From positions 2,976,001-3,040,000 of the forward strand of contig OU612067.1 in the NCBI GenBank assembly GCA_914767715.1: a stretch of DNA of 64,000 nucleotides, in the 5' to 3' direction. Of this stretch, positions 48,061 through 59,185 are shown piece after piece. The first letter of the stretch is position 1. The number at the start of each line of letters is the position of its first letter. Origin of the DNA: Membranipora membranacea. Lineage: Eukaryota > Bryozoa > Gymnolaemata > Cheilostomatida > Membraniporidae. Position numbers and translations under genes: made by a program. The notes beneath the pieces are model-generated. The model did no database searches and was not told the DNA's origin. It saw nothing but the letters and a program-made list of their open reading frames with translations.

Positions 48061-48540
48061 CCAAAAGAGGGCTTTCCGCCTAATAGCAAATGTCAACCAC
48101 ATACCATATCATCTAATACATACAAGAGATTTACATACATCTCTTGGTCTGATTCCTTTTCCTTTCCTTGCTGGTCATTTCACCTGCATTTTTGTTTTTC
48201 AAATTTTGCATTTGATTGCACCTGACTTTCTTTTTGAAGGATTTATTCCAGCTAGCTCTAAAACCTTTTTTAGAGACAAATACTCATTACGTTATCACAC
48301 TGATCAATTAAGACAAAAAATCACTACAACTTTTAACTCTTTACCAATTCAGATACGCTCAGCAACCAAACTTACTCATCTTAAACAGCAACTTTCAAAG
48401 CACTTTATATCATATTAATTCTTACTTGAGTATTTTTTTCTTTTTTCTCCGCTTAAGTTTTTTCATTTTTGTTCTGTCACTGCATGAAAAACATTCCTAA
48501 AGATGATGTAGAATGACAATAAAAGTATATATATATATTT
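48056..48540 (+). pseudogene. Truncated 3' end of a LINE Y relative
   Basis: 485 bp matching the last part of LINE Y (28118-28581), including the ORF2 C-terminus, open here at 48050-48418 without the frameshifts seen in LINE Y (RAFRLIANVNHIPYHLIHTR, then LRQKITTTFNSLPIQIRSAT). The 3' UTR and AT-dinucleotide tail are also shared. It begins abruptly in duplicated sequence: unit 2 continues instead with other sequence after 53724. It therefore arrived at or after the duplication. Confidence 0.85.
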
Positions 48541-48891
48541 TAATTTTCAATTCACAGATATTGCTCAACAACCAAACTTGGTTAATTTAGATGTCTTGTA
48601 GCTAGCCATCAAAAATTGTTTTAAATTTTTTTATGTTTCAGGCTTATATATCAGGCGATTATGCTAAGCTACTCCCAAAAATCAGTTCTCAACTTAGCAC
48701 CCTCATGAGTAGCCCGTGTTGGCAGGCCCTGTCGATGGAGTGTGGGGGTCACCCCCACTAACAAAGCCTGTCAAGTCAGGCTACCACCTGAGGAGCCTAG
48801 AAATTCAACACTATTACTTGTATTTACTTCTTGTCAGATACTGTAGAAATACTAATTTATTGCTCTGCCAAATGTGTAAGAACATTAATGT

Positions 48892-48897
48892 TTTATT
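48892..48897 (-). other. Poly(A) signal of copy D
   Basis: AATAAA on the minus strand, 27-32 nt past the stop codon of copy D. Confidence 0.7.
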
Positions 48898-48923
48898 TGA
48901 CACAAAATATGACATTAAAAAAC

Positions 48924-51727
48924 TCAATGGTAGGCAAAAAGTGTACAGACTATAGATATATCAGCAGGTCTGTGAGATGCGCAGGAGACTTCATAGGCAC
49001 AACTGTCTTCTGTTTTCAGATAATATGTTTGTCTTTCTTGGGTATAGGGATCAAACAAAGTACATGACTCCATTATGTACCTAAAACAATAATGAAACTC
49101 ACATGAACCTATATATCTGTATAACACAAGTTTCTTTATCAAGAATGGTGTTGAGCCAAGATAAATTTTGAACAAACTGGTTAAATTTGAATTTGAATAG
49201 CATGCATCTATATTATGCACCAGTCATCAGCCTTGTTTGTTTGGCCAAATGCTTGGAACAATTAACTCCTGCAAGGGCGCTGAAAGTCGACTCCTACAGT
49301 TTAAACGACACCTAGTAATGAAAGACAAAATGATAATATTATCTGCAACAATGGGACTTACCCTGTTGGGCAGTAGACATACTGTCTAGCATATCTTCTC
49401 TGTTTTACCATCTTTACACCAGTTGTGTGAGAAAGTGGAGCGCATTTAGCCAAAGCCTGCAAAAAAAAAGAGGAATATTGAATGATCTTTATGGCAGTCA
49501 CCCTAAGCTGAGGTAGACTTTTCTGTACTTTTTAATGACATTATCAGACTTCTTTTTATCCATAACATCATACCTATTATCTAATTTACCCCATGTATAG
49601 ATTGAGCCGGGTAGTAGTAAAACAGTGGTTGCAGTTATCATAGCAGCTGAGAAACATGATAACTAATTATGACCCTCTTCCCTTCCAAATAGATCAATTA
49701 ATGTCTCCGTCTTTCTTTTATCAATCGTAACCTGAACAGAATTTTTAGAGGAGGCGGGTTGAAACGTGAATGTTACACGTCAATTTCCCTAAAGATGAAA
49801 ATGCAACCGCGTATTCAGGAGATTTTTTTTAATTCAAAACCTGGGAAGAAGGAGTCCTATCGATCATTTGCACCATAATAATCTCACCGCTCAGTGCACA
49901 ACAGAGTGAGAGCATACAGAATGAACATCATCAAACATCAAAAGTGGTTGCGGTGTTTAATAATAATACAGGCTTTATTGCTATTCAGTGCCCCTTTCAG
50001 GGACAATGAGAATATCCTGGAGAGGTATACACCTGAGGGTGCTGGGGGCTGGAACAATCAACAATGAAAGCTGGCCCAGTGGGACTCGAACCAACAACAC
50101 CTGCTGCACTAATCCGCTGGCAGTGAATAGCGAGGGCGCTAACCGATTGCGCCATCTTGCCATATCGCCATCTCACCATCACCTCCTTTAGCAGCATGGG
50201 TATTGACTGGGATTTGAAGCTGCAGCTCTCAGATTGAGAAGCTTGAATCCAAGCCACTACACCACACTGCCTGTAATCAAAGGATATCACAGGAAACCAA
50301 GGAATGTGAACGATATCTGGTTTGGCAATTTCACTACACGCCAAAACTTTCATAATTTATTTGCTGTTAAAATGGGTTTTAGCCAAGGAAGCATTGCTCG
50401 CTTTTTTCTTTGCAGTATTTTTTCTTCTTCGCTTCTTTAAATCATGTTCGACTCACCTTAGTTGCTTTGGTTGCTCTCCATCGATTGTGTGCAGTGCATT
50501 TCCGGATGTTCGTAGGATCAAGGCGAGTTCCATCACAATTTGACTCATCAACACATGAGCACTCACCAACATAAAATCCATCTAGAAGGTAATTTGAACA
50601 TCAGTCATACCAACAGCTAGAATTGCAGGAGAGAGGTTGAAAAATGAATCAGAAGAAATCAGGAGTCAAATACTGGACTTTGAAAAATGGGCATGTAGGA
50701 CAAACATATATTAGTTGTGTGGCTGAAGTCTGTTTGATCAGTAACATAATACCATTACAAAGAACTTTGTATCCTTTTAAAAACCAAATTTTCCAGGTAT
50801 GTCTGATATACGCTGTTAGAAGTGTCTCAGATGATTGCATTCCAATGATGGATTTTTAGAGAAAAAAAATAAATGTAGTAACATGTTGATAGAGTGTCAA
50901 ACAAAGGTTACCCACATAAAAAGAGTGGTGAGATACCTCTGACAATCTTTTGATGGAGGGCGCTTAGTTTTGCATACTTACCTGGACAATAAACAACCGA
51001 TGGTGCATCATCTTGTATGGCTGAAAAATCACCATAAGCCCATCGTACATATGCATATCCTCTGAAATGTATAACATAAAACTCTATATGTGTCCAAGTG
51101 TGGATCTGAGTTTCGGATTTTGAATTTGGTCTTTGGCTTGTCTCATACATCAATTTAATCTTCAACTATTTCTGAATTATGAGCATTCTCAGAAATTAAT
51201 GATTGTAATTACAATGTCTGATTGGTAATTATAAGGAAGGGAATGACCTATTTCGTTATTGTTATTATGTTTAAGATTTTGCAACGACAAATTGACCACT
51301 CTTAAAAAAATGGGTCATATCTCAACGAACAGCCTTACAATTTGAAATAGTCAATGTGTCAAAGATAATGTATACAAGATTGGATCAAAATGTTTAGGTG
51401 GTACAATGTTGTGAGTTTAGCAGTCTTCACACATCGGACAGCTTCAACGATTCGAAAGCTGAAATTATGCCATTTATCCAATCCATTCTTTGTGACAGTT
51501 AGATCAGGGACTCGTTACTTGTCATTGAAAGAAAATAAAAACCTACATGTCCTAATGTCTAATTATTTTTATGATATGTGATAATGTTTCACTGGTCAGA
51601 CTTTGTATAAAGTATGCAAAAACAAGGTGAGAATTGAGCAAGATATACAAATATGAAGAGAGTGTAAATTTTTACATTACCTGGCTAAGCACCAACAGAA
51701 AAACATCAGGGTAAGGCATGAGTTCAT
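48924..51727 (-). CDS. Copy D: secreted ten-cysteine protein, five exons, intact
   Basis: Exons in coding order: 51681-51727, 50982-51061, 50457-50581, 49362-49456, 48924-49080. All introns are GT-AG with phases 2, 1, 0, 2, identical to copy B. The product is 167 residues: signal peptide MNSCLTLMFFCWCLA, then a mature chain with all ten cysteines of copy B plus an eleventh near residue 150 (EVSCASH). An odd count suggests a free cysteine or a disulfide-linked dimer. Shared landmarks: GYAYVRWAYGDFSAIQDD, ECSC, IRKCTA, ALAKC, IMESC, VCTL. Exon 5 ends in FAYH where B ends in AYHET. A SINE lies in intron 3. Function is unknown, as for copy B. TATA box at 51819-51826, AATAAA at 48892-48897. The most likely functional member of the C/D pair. 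Confidence 0.86.
49965..50185 (-). mobile_element. tRNA-derived SINE in intron 3 of copy D
   Basis: On the minus strand, an A-box-like GATGGCGCAATCGGTTAGCG is followed after about 50 bp by the B-box GGTTCGAGTCCC. The body has CCAGCACCCTCAGGTGTA, and it ends with AATAAAGCCTG and ATT repeats. The same family occurs at 9636-9825. It lies in the transcribed orientation of copy D, within the intron. Both Pol III boxes are intact. Confidence 0.83.
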
Positions 51728-51818
51728 ATTTAGCTGCTATCTGTAATCAGTGTCCAAATATCTGAAGTTCCCAGCGCACTTCTCTCTCAATATTGAGGCG
51801 TTCTCAATGTATTTGTTC

Positions 51819-51826
51819 CTTTTATA
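51819..51826 (-). promoter_or_regulatory. TATA box of copy D
   Basis: TATAAAAG followed by GAAC, 92-99 bp before the ATG at 51727, as in copy B. Confidence 0.75.
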
Positions 51827-51843
51827 TCCCCGAGAAATAAAAT

Positions 51844-52605
51844 TAATTTGTATCCTTAACGACGTATCGCCATGCATAGCAGAGACAAGTAATCCATCAT
51901 GCAGTAGTGCAGCAAAGGAGCAAAAATTATGGTGCAGACCACAGGACCTGGTATCGATCACATCAACACTACTCATTCTATAAAACTTCAGCTCATTTGG
52001 CCTTCATAAGGGAGAAGGAAATTTTCCCAAAAACAATATCAGCCAGTATCATTGAAATCAATCAAGTACCACAAAGATTATCCAGATTAATAATTTTAAG
52101 GTTTTAATTTTAAGCCTAACCATTCCTTTTCAGCTGGCAGTAAGTAATTTAATAATGCTGGAATATGAGAAGGTTTAAACTCTGATAGTTGAGATTGAAA
52201 TTTATTTTGTGACACGGATAAAGCTAATTTGTATCCTTGACGACGTATCGCCATGCATAGCAGAGACAAGTAATCCATCATGCAGTAGTGCAGCAAAGGA
52301 GCAAAAATTATGGTGCAGACCACAGGACCTGGTATCGATCACATCAACACTACTCATTCTATAAAACTTCAGCTCATTTGGCCTTCATAAGGGAGAAGGA
52401 AATTTTCCCAAAAGCATTATCAGCCAGTATCATTGAAATCTATCAAGTGACACAAAGATTATCCAGATTAATAATGTTAAGGTTTTAATTTTAAGCCTAA
52501 CCATTCCTTTTCAGCTGGCAGTAAGTAATTCAATAATGCTGGAATATGAGAAGGTTTAAACTCTGATAGTTGAGATTAAAATTTATTTTGTGACACGGAT
52601 AAAGC
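51844..52605. repeat. 381-bp tandem duplication upstream of copy D
   Basis: Two nearly identical 381-bp units in direct repeat, starting TAATTTGTATCC (51844 and 52225) and ending GACACGGATAAAGCT. They differ at about a dozen positions. Each includes a short open frame read from CAGTAGTGCAGCAAAGG that is not evidently a gene. It begins about 20 bp upstream of the TATA box, so it doubles any upstream control sites. Confidence 0.92.
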
Positions 52606-52699
52606 TCAGCAGAATTTAATTTGCAGATTATAGCTGTATAGAATCTGAATAGTATAGCGAAAACAAGAGGATTATTCGGATTAAGAACTTACTTGCAAC

Positions 52700-53730
52700 C
52701 TTGGTGGAAATTTCAATTACTTCTCTTTTCTGCAGCACTACAACAAGAAACGGTTTACTATAGACAATGTCCAGAAGACAGCAAGGCGTTTGGATAAGAT
52801 CCGCAAAATCAGACTATATACCAATACTCCAACAGGGCACAATCTCAGGGTCAATGTTCCGGTCGGCTTTCATAAACTCCTCCAGTCATCTAGCTAGCTA
52901 GCTGTCTAACCATGTATGCAGATGACATAACATGTTTGAAACCAGTTGCCTGCTCCACAGATGATGCAAGCAGCAGTAATGCTACAATCCCTCACCACAC
53001 TGCTCGTGCTAGCAAATGATTTTTAATAATTTTATAATTTTCATGCAAACAATTATGCAATCAATTATGTACATTTACAATGTACTTCAGATCGATCAAT
53101 CAATAAAGTAATCATCATCATCACTATGATATACTACATCTTATGGTAGACTGGGGTATTCAGTGGAGTGATGAACATAAGATGACAGATTATGATGCTA
53201 ACTTTAGGTTGGAACAGTAAACCTCAGACAGATGTTTCCTTAGTAGAAATTGTTACCAGTTGGAAATGTTTTGGAGTTATCATAGATAGTATTTAACTTT
53301 TTATACTTATATTGGCTATGTGTTTTATAGTCTGCCACAGCTGAAAAATTTTGGTGTATCTTGTGACAAACTTGTTCTATTTTATGTTGCCAATATACGA
53401 TCAATCCTAACTCATTGTATTCCTGCCTTTGTTTCCATGTTAACCGACAGCCAGCTGAAATCTTTGGAACAATTTCAGAATTTTACTCCACAAGAGGATT
53501 ATTCTGAGAGACTAATAGCGCTAGACATCCTTGAGTTAAGACTTTTTTGTGAATTACATTATCGGAATCATTTTAACAAGATAGCCAGTGACTGCAGGCA
53601 TAGGCTCCACACGTTAATCGCTGAGAGGTAGTCATCACAGTATAGACATTTGAATCAATTGAAGGACAATTTTATAGTCAGGGCGAAAACTGCAAAATGC
53701 AGAAAATTGTTATTCCATGATGGTGCCACG
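52700..53730 (+). pseudogene. Old LINE relic in duplication unit 2
   Basis: Near-identical counterpart of 47000-48060. The open part 53320-53631 differs from 47653-47964 by only a couple of residues. Earlier RT blocks are frameshifted in the same places. Confidence 0.8.
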
Positions 53731-53889
53731 GAACTTTTATGATATCAAATTCTATTTTTGAACTGTTTTTATCACAGCAAAATACTGAACTATCATGGAT
53801 TTTCATATCTGATCTGATATCTCATAGCTGGTTTTTATGTCTTGAATAATATATGAATATTTTGAAAAGGCTACCATCTACATTTCTAC

Positions 53890-54105
53890 ATTATAGTGGT
53901 TGACCTCAGGGTGGTGGCAGAGGTTTGTGCATGTATGTGTCAGAGATGTTGGAGGCTGGTGTGATGGAAATCCGATCAACTGTAGCCGAGGCTATGATGG
54001 TCCGGGTTGAGTGCTCTGGTAGATTGAGCACTACTGTACTGGCGGTGTATCGGACCCAGTGGATCAGTGGAGTTGTCACAAATTCTGTGCAGTGACAAAG
54101 ATTAC
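53890..54105 (+). pseudogene. Possible LINE endonuclease fragment
   Basis: A short plus-strand frame of about 60 codons, richer in G+C than its surroundings. It reads EAGVMEIRSTVAEAMMVRVE and then TTVLAVYRTQWIS. The spacing of the valine-rich strand and AVYR resembles the middle of CR1-type AP endonucleases, before the YRPP block. It is too short for certainty. Confidence 0.3.
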
Positions 54106-54300
54106 TCGTGCTAGCCAAATAGCCTAGTAGCCAAATAGCTAAACAGCTGGAATTTCATCATCATATCATCGGCTTTGTTTTTGTATTTTCATCATCATTC
54201 CATCAGCTATTTTTTTGCATCATATAAATAGTGAGAGCATCAAGATACAAATCATTATACTCAAGACAGTTAATCAGTGATGTTGTTTAGGGAATGTTTA

Positions 54301-54951
54301 TACCGTAAGGTCGCGTATTGTAGCCACATGGTTAATGTTCATGAGTGGTTAAAACTTAGTCAAGCATACCGCGGTAATAATAAGGGTATTGTTTCCAAAT
54401 TCTATAGGCAGGCGGCTTATGAGTGAACATACATAATAACTCAGTTGTAACATGCTAGCATCGACTATATATCTCTTATTTTCATTAACAACATCTGACC
54501 TCAGAAGAGACATATAAAATTGGAGAGCTCAATGTATTGACCTTGTAATGACCTTGCAGTTGTTTGCCTCGTTACAACTACATAAAATTATCATTCAATT
54601 AGAAACGTTCTGACCAATAGTTAACCAATCAGCATTCTTCGTCTCCAACCAGTTGATGCGATACTTATTATTATGGCAGACAGAAATGTATCATAATGTT
54701 TTGTATTGTAGAAGTAAGTAGGACAGCTGTGGGCTGTGGTCAGGTCTGTGCAGTGTGGTGGGAGGGCATTAGCATGTAACACATAGTGTGCACATTTCTT
54801 AATCATTATATTGCCTGGGCGGCTAGATATTGCGGTTAAATGACAGTGGGCTTGCTGGTGTGATATGGCTAAAATCTGTGTTTTGTTTCCCAAATTAATC
54901 CAGGCCTGTTCACCAACAAGCCACGTGGATACAATACGCGACCTTACGGTA
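54301..54951. mobile_element. 651-bp non-autonomous DNA transposon with 31-bp TIRs
   Basis: The left end (54301-54331) begins TACCGTAAGGTCGCGTATTG. The right end (54921-54951) is its inverted copy with two mismatches. TA at each outer edge may be the target duplication, as in Tc1/mariner-type elements. A 112-codon minus-strand frame (54621-54959) overlaps the right end but has no transposase motif. Confidence 0.82.
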
Positions 54952-56169
54952 CTAGACAATAAAAATCAGATAACTCTTAAAATGCTATTTCTCTGCTCTG
55001 GAAGACAAGCTGTATGTTATATGCTCAACTCTGACTACCAGAATTCTCGAACTCGTCACACAGTTGTAATAATTTTGTGACAGGAGTCATCGGCCTTTCT
55101 GGATGACTTCTGTTGCCATTTCCAATAAACAGCTCTAATTGCACCTTCTGCATAAGGAGAAAGGCAAAATCTAATTTTGATGATTATTCAGCCAGGATTC
55201 TTGTGAAACAATTCATCCATCAGGTACTCAAACTCAGCTAAAATAGAATACCACAGAGCAGTTTCCTGTTCCTGTTATTATTTAGCCTGTGCTCTATCAT
55301 CATTACAGGAATGTCTTGAAACCTCCCCTAAACTGAAGTATTACCCAGCTTAGAGTCAGCAACTACATTGAGTTTTCACCACGTCATGCATAAAGCTGAT
55401 GCTGCCTAGCGCATTATTTACTACTCATTAATGCATTGCTGTGAAACCTTGGTTGCCAATTAACTAGGAACCACTCGTTGAAAGAGCCCACAAAACTTGC
55501 ACTTGCTCAAATAAATCTTTCCAACCTAAGAGAACCACCAGCTGAAGAGGGGAACGGTCACTGCTAACCTCTGGATGGCATTCATCATGGGTGAGGAGGC
55601 TTCAGAGCCGTCTTGTCTTCTGTGGGTGTCTAATGTTCCAAAGTCATAGTGACTGGCCTGCCTGAGTTCTCGGGCGGGCAGAAGTTCCAAACTAGATTAA
55701 TCGGATGGTTGCAATACTAGTCCCCGACTACATGACCATACCGCTGCACTATTTTCTTTATTTAATTTAATTTAATTTATGTCTGAATTTCAATTTAACT
55801 GGATGCAGGAATCTAATAAAAAATCCAAGCACTGTATATGATATATGAGGTAGTTGTATCTAGTGATCAAAGACATGCCTTTCATTAAAACAACCCATAG
55901 AAATCAAGGGTTCACATTTGACATCCATTCAACTCTGTGTTTTTGTTGTGACATCTTAGCCAATGCATAAGGCCTAATGACTGTCTCACAGCATCCCATC
56001 ACCTTATGCATACACGGCATATTACTGAATGGTCTATCAACTCACGAACTCTATGGGTAGATGAACCTAGCCCAGGTCTAAATTTACTAATGTAAGATCT
56101 GATTTGAGCTATGCCACCCCTCTGTGGTTTAATTTTTTATCTGAAGGTTTGTATTAATCCAGAGATAAT
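54952..56169. other. Intergenic, nothing recognised
   Basis: No supported gene. A somewhat GC-richer block at about 55540-55740 has no long frame. A TTTAATTTAA stretch lies near 55760. Confidence 0.4.
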
Positions 56170-57490
56170 ACTCACATCGAAAACTACATCGCATGCATGT
56201 AGTTTTGAAACATGGGTATAACTTGGAGTTATGCTTTCACAGTTCTATTATGCAAGTGTCAAAGATGGGATTATAATTGCCAGGATCTGCAAAGTCAACA
56301 AACCATTGTCAATTATATGTATGAACAGGTAATGTGGAATAGGAATATGGAATATGCTCATAACTAAAATTGATAGCTAAAGATTATGAACATGTATAAA
56401 AAGGAATGTGGCATGGTGCAGCACATGTGTGATATACTAAATACAAGGTTTGAGGAGACTCCGATACTATCATGGTCCATAAATTTCCTGCCTACAAACT
56501 GAGCGCAAATTGGCGCAGACAATGCAGCCTCGCCCTTAAGGCACACACTATTTCACCGCAACTATGTGGTGAGTGACTAGCCCTTGCGATTTTAACCAAC
56601 ATTTTTTAATAAATATAATATTTAGGAATAATAACATTCAGACGAAGGGACGATGCCATACTTGCTAAGTCTCCCCATTTAGACGGGATCCTCCAGATTT
56701 CCACACCAACTTCTGCCAATTCCCACTCTTTGTAATTCTCGCTATTTCCTCCAGATTTGGGAGAAAACGGCACTAGTCTCGCAATTTTTTAGGAATTATC
56801 CAGGCACTTGTTGATGAGTAGATGACAATATGACTGGTAAGGTCTTTGTACACAAAATTAAAAGGAATTGCGCCATTCAATAATTGTATTACAATTCAGA
56901 CTATTATTGCCAATGGGGTGGTTGATACTGGACATTTACAAAGTAAGGGCATGGAAGTCCCAGGGGCCTATGTGTTGATGATTTGATGGTTGGATATTTT
57001 AGTACTAGTACAAAATACAAACATGAAATTATTTGGGATCAAATATGCGGTTTTAGCCCTTCCTAGTGGCTAGAAACGCTCCTAGAGCATCAGCAGCCGA
57101 GGCTAAATCCTGGACCCCATTGGGGGCTCGCACCGCTCCCAAACCCCCAGACGGATTGCTCTAAATTGAGATCTCCCACTTTTGAATTTAGATAACTTGG
57201 CAATTTGCCAAACAAAAAATCTTCGGGCAAATCGCACTCAAACAATAAACAAGCTAAATGTATTTGTCTATGCTCAATTAACCCTTCACCTCAGCCGGCC
57301 CGCATTGACCAGCGACTGGCCTGCATGGCTTGAACTCTGGCCTAACCAACAGAAAATCCTCAAGAGTGTTTGCCTCACCCGTCCATTTGTCCCAGTATTC
57401 ATTTCAAAGTAATATACCAAGGACAAGTAATATAAGTTTCCACATGTTAAAGGACTACCCTTTGGCAGCTTAAACAAATCAATCGTATGC
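56170..57490 (+). mobile_element. Unclassified interspersed element, copy 2
   Basis: Inverted counterpart of 15380-16335. It starts ACATCGAAAACTACATCGCA and follows the same order of parts, with extra sequence around 56480-56630 and 56800-57170. The shared open frame is interrupted here: plus 57182-57412 keeps TINKLN, QLTLHL and VCLTRPFVPVFISK and then stops. Confidence 0.6.
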
Positions 57491-58688
57491 CCACACCGTG
57501 AAAGAGATGCCTTTCATAATTTTTCTTTCCACTGTATGCAGGTGCGCTATCCATTCATCCACTCCACCTTATTAGTTTTGTGTTGATCAATACGGTATAT
57601 GTTTTCGCATTGAGAAATACCTATCAGTAAATGCGAACCATTACTTAAATGCAATCCTGTGTCTCAATTAGGCTCAAAACTGGTGTCAAATCCACATACG
57701 GGAACATAGTGAAAGAGCAGCGTGTTTTGTTCATACATGACTTAAGATTTTTAATCGTTAATTTGATCCATTTTTAAATCTCTCAATATGATAAGTAACT
57801 TGTGATGGTAATTCTAGCAAGTAAAGAACACTGCCTCACAACACTGCCTGCTCATATAGTTTATTAAACTGTATATTAGTATGTCCTGGTAGTTGTCTCC
57901 TTGTATCCAGAGAGAGGATAAATTTTACAAACAGTCAACTGCTAATTTATATGCATATTATCTTCACTGATCCGGCACATTGTAAGCAATATACATAAAA
58001 GATCATTTGTCACAGTTAATAGCATTAATATGGTGACACTAGTGATAGCAATTGTTTACATAAAATAATTTACAAATGCAGAGCAAGTAAGAAAAAACAA
58101 TTAATCTGATCAGGTAAAATGCTATATAAATGTTGGGGAATGACGTTGACCTCCCATGTGGTGGTTTGTATCTATTCTTACTTGTTCTACATATTGAACA
58201 CAATACAGGGCTTGTAAGGTGTTGAGATCTGTAAATAATTTTTCCTAACCAAGCGCTGATCATGGTCATCCAGATTATGATAATATGTAATGGGAGCACA
58301 GTGATTGGTATTTTTACCTGACATTGTGTCCCATTGTTCGATATGGTGGGGTGCCATGAGGGGACTGCAGATGACAGAAATTAGTGATGAATTGATGACA
58401 AAAACAGTACCAGGCTGTATAGCGATACCTCTGCTTTCTTTAGTTGAGGAACTGCACGGAAGGCTAACTTAGACTTGGTTTTGATATTGGAAAATTTCAG
58501 GCAACATTTGAATTTTATACAAAACAGTCTAAAGTCCTCATTCTCAAAGGGGTTCATTTGAGATGTTATACTTAGTATTACCTGTTATTTCCAAGCCACT
58601 AGAGCTCACTTCGCATTTGTTGCTACAAGTGGCGGGTTGTGTTAAATTTTGCTATTTGATGATGGAGATTTTACAATTTATTTCTCAG
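57491..58688. other. Intergenic, nothing recognised
   Basis: AT-rich with random short frames (minus 58039-58299). It may hold upstream exons of the candidate at 58689, but none could be identified. Confidence 0.35.
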
Positions 58689-58861
58689 TCTTATATCTCT
58701 ACATGACTTTGTTATCCATCAGTACTGTTTTTCTTCTATGTGAACTTAACACAACTATCAGACGTGGACAGGATGATATTGATTATTGGATTGCACACCA
58801 CATCTTAATTGTATTATTACCACATTTAGGAACCTTGGCATTTTATCAGTTGTTGAACTAA
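58689..58861 (+). CDS. Candidate terminal exon, membrane protein, unrecognised
   Basis: A good acceptor (ATTTATTTCTCAG) ends at 58688. After it, one frame is open for 57 codons to a TAA. It encodes a hydrophobic segment (LYLYMTLLSISTVFLLCEL), a short charged loop (RRGQDDIDYW) and a second hydrophobic segment (HHILIVLLPHLGTLAFYQLL). This looks like the end of a multi-pass membrane protein. No upstream exons were found, so it could also be chance in AT-rich DNA. Confidence 0.28.
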
Positions 58862-59185
58862 AATACTGGCTAGACCCTTTTTGTATGTACATGTATTTTC
58901 ATTGCACCGTCACACCGTCGCACTTCTGTTATTGGCGAGTTGAAACGTCACTATAATTATTCTAGGGATATGTAAGACCCGTTCGTCGCCACTATTCGCA
59001 AGCCAAGTCCCTGTGTCAGTTATACTTCCTGTATATTTTATCTCAGTAAGCTTAAATGCATAATTATTTTGATATAAATTATCATATATTGTTATCCGCT
59101 CAATGATAAAATTTATGCCGCAATTTGATGTATATGTATTTATTTGACACTGAATAAATTGTTGATAGTACAATTAATTGTGATA

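Larger units (their letters stand above)
48560..53730. repeat. Tandem duplication, unit 2 (contains copy D)
   Basis: See unit 1 at 34540. The 3' flank, gene, upstream module and LINE relic occur in the same order. The LINE relic parts (47440-48055 and 53110-53723) differ by only a few bases, and the genes differ more. Confidence 0.85.

Noticed and set aside
51737-52488. Several 60-80-codon frames in the 381-bp modules as genes
   Set aside because: They overlap on both strands, start inside the duplicated promoter region and are not kept in the copy C counterpart.
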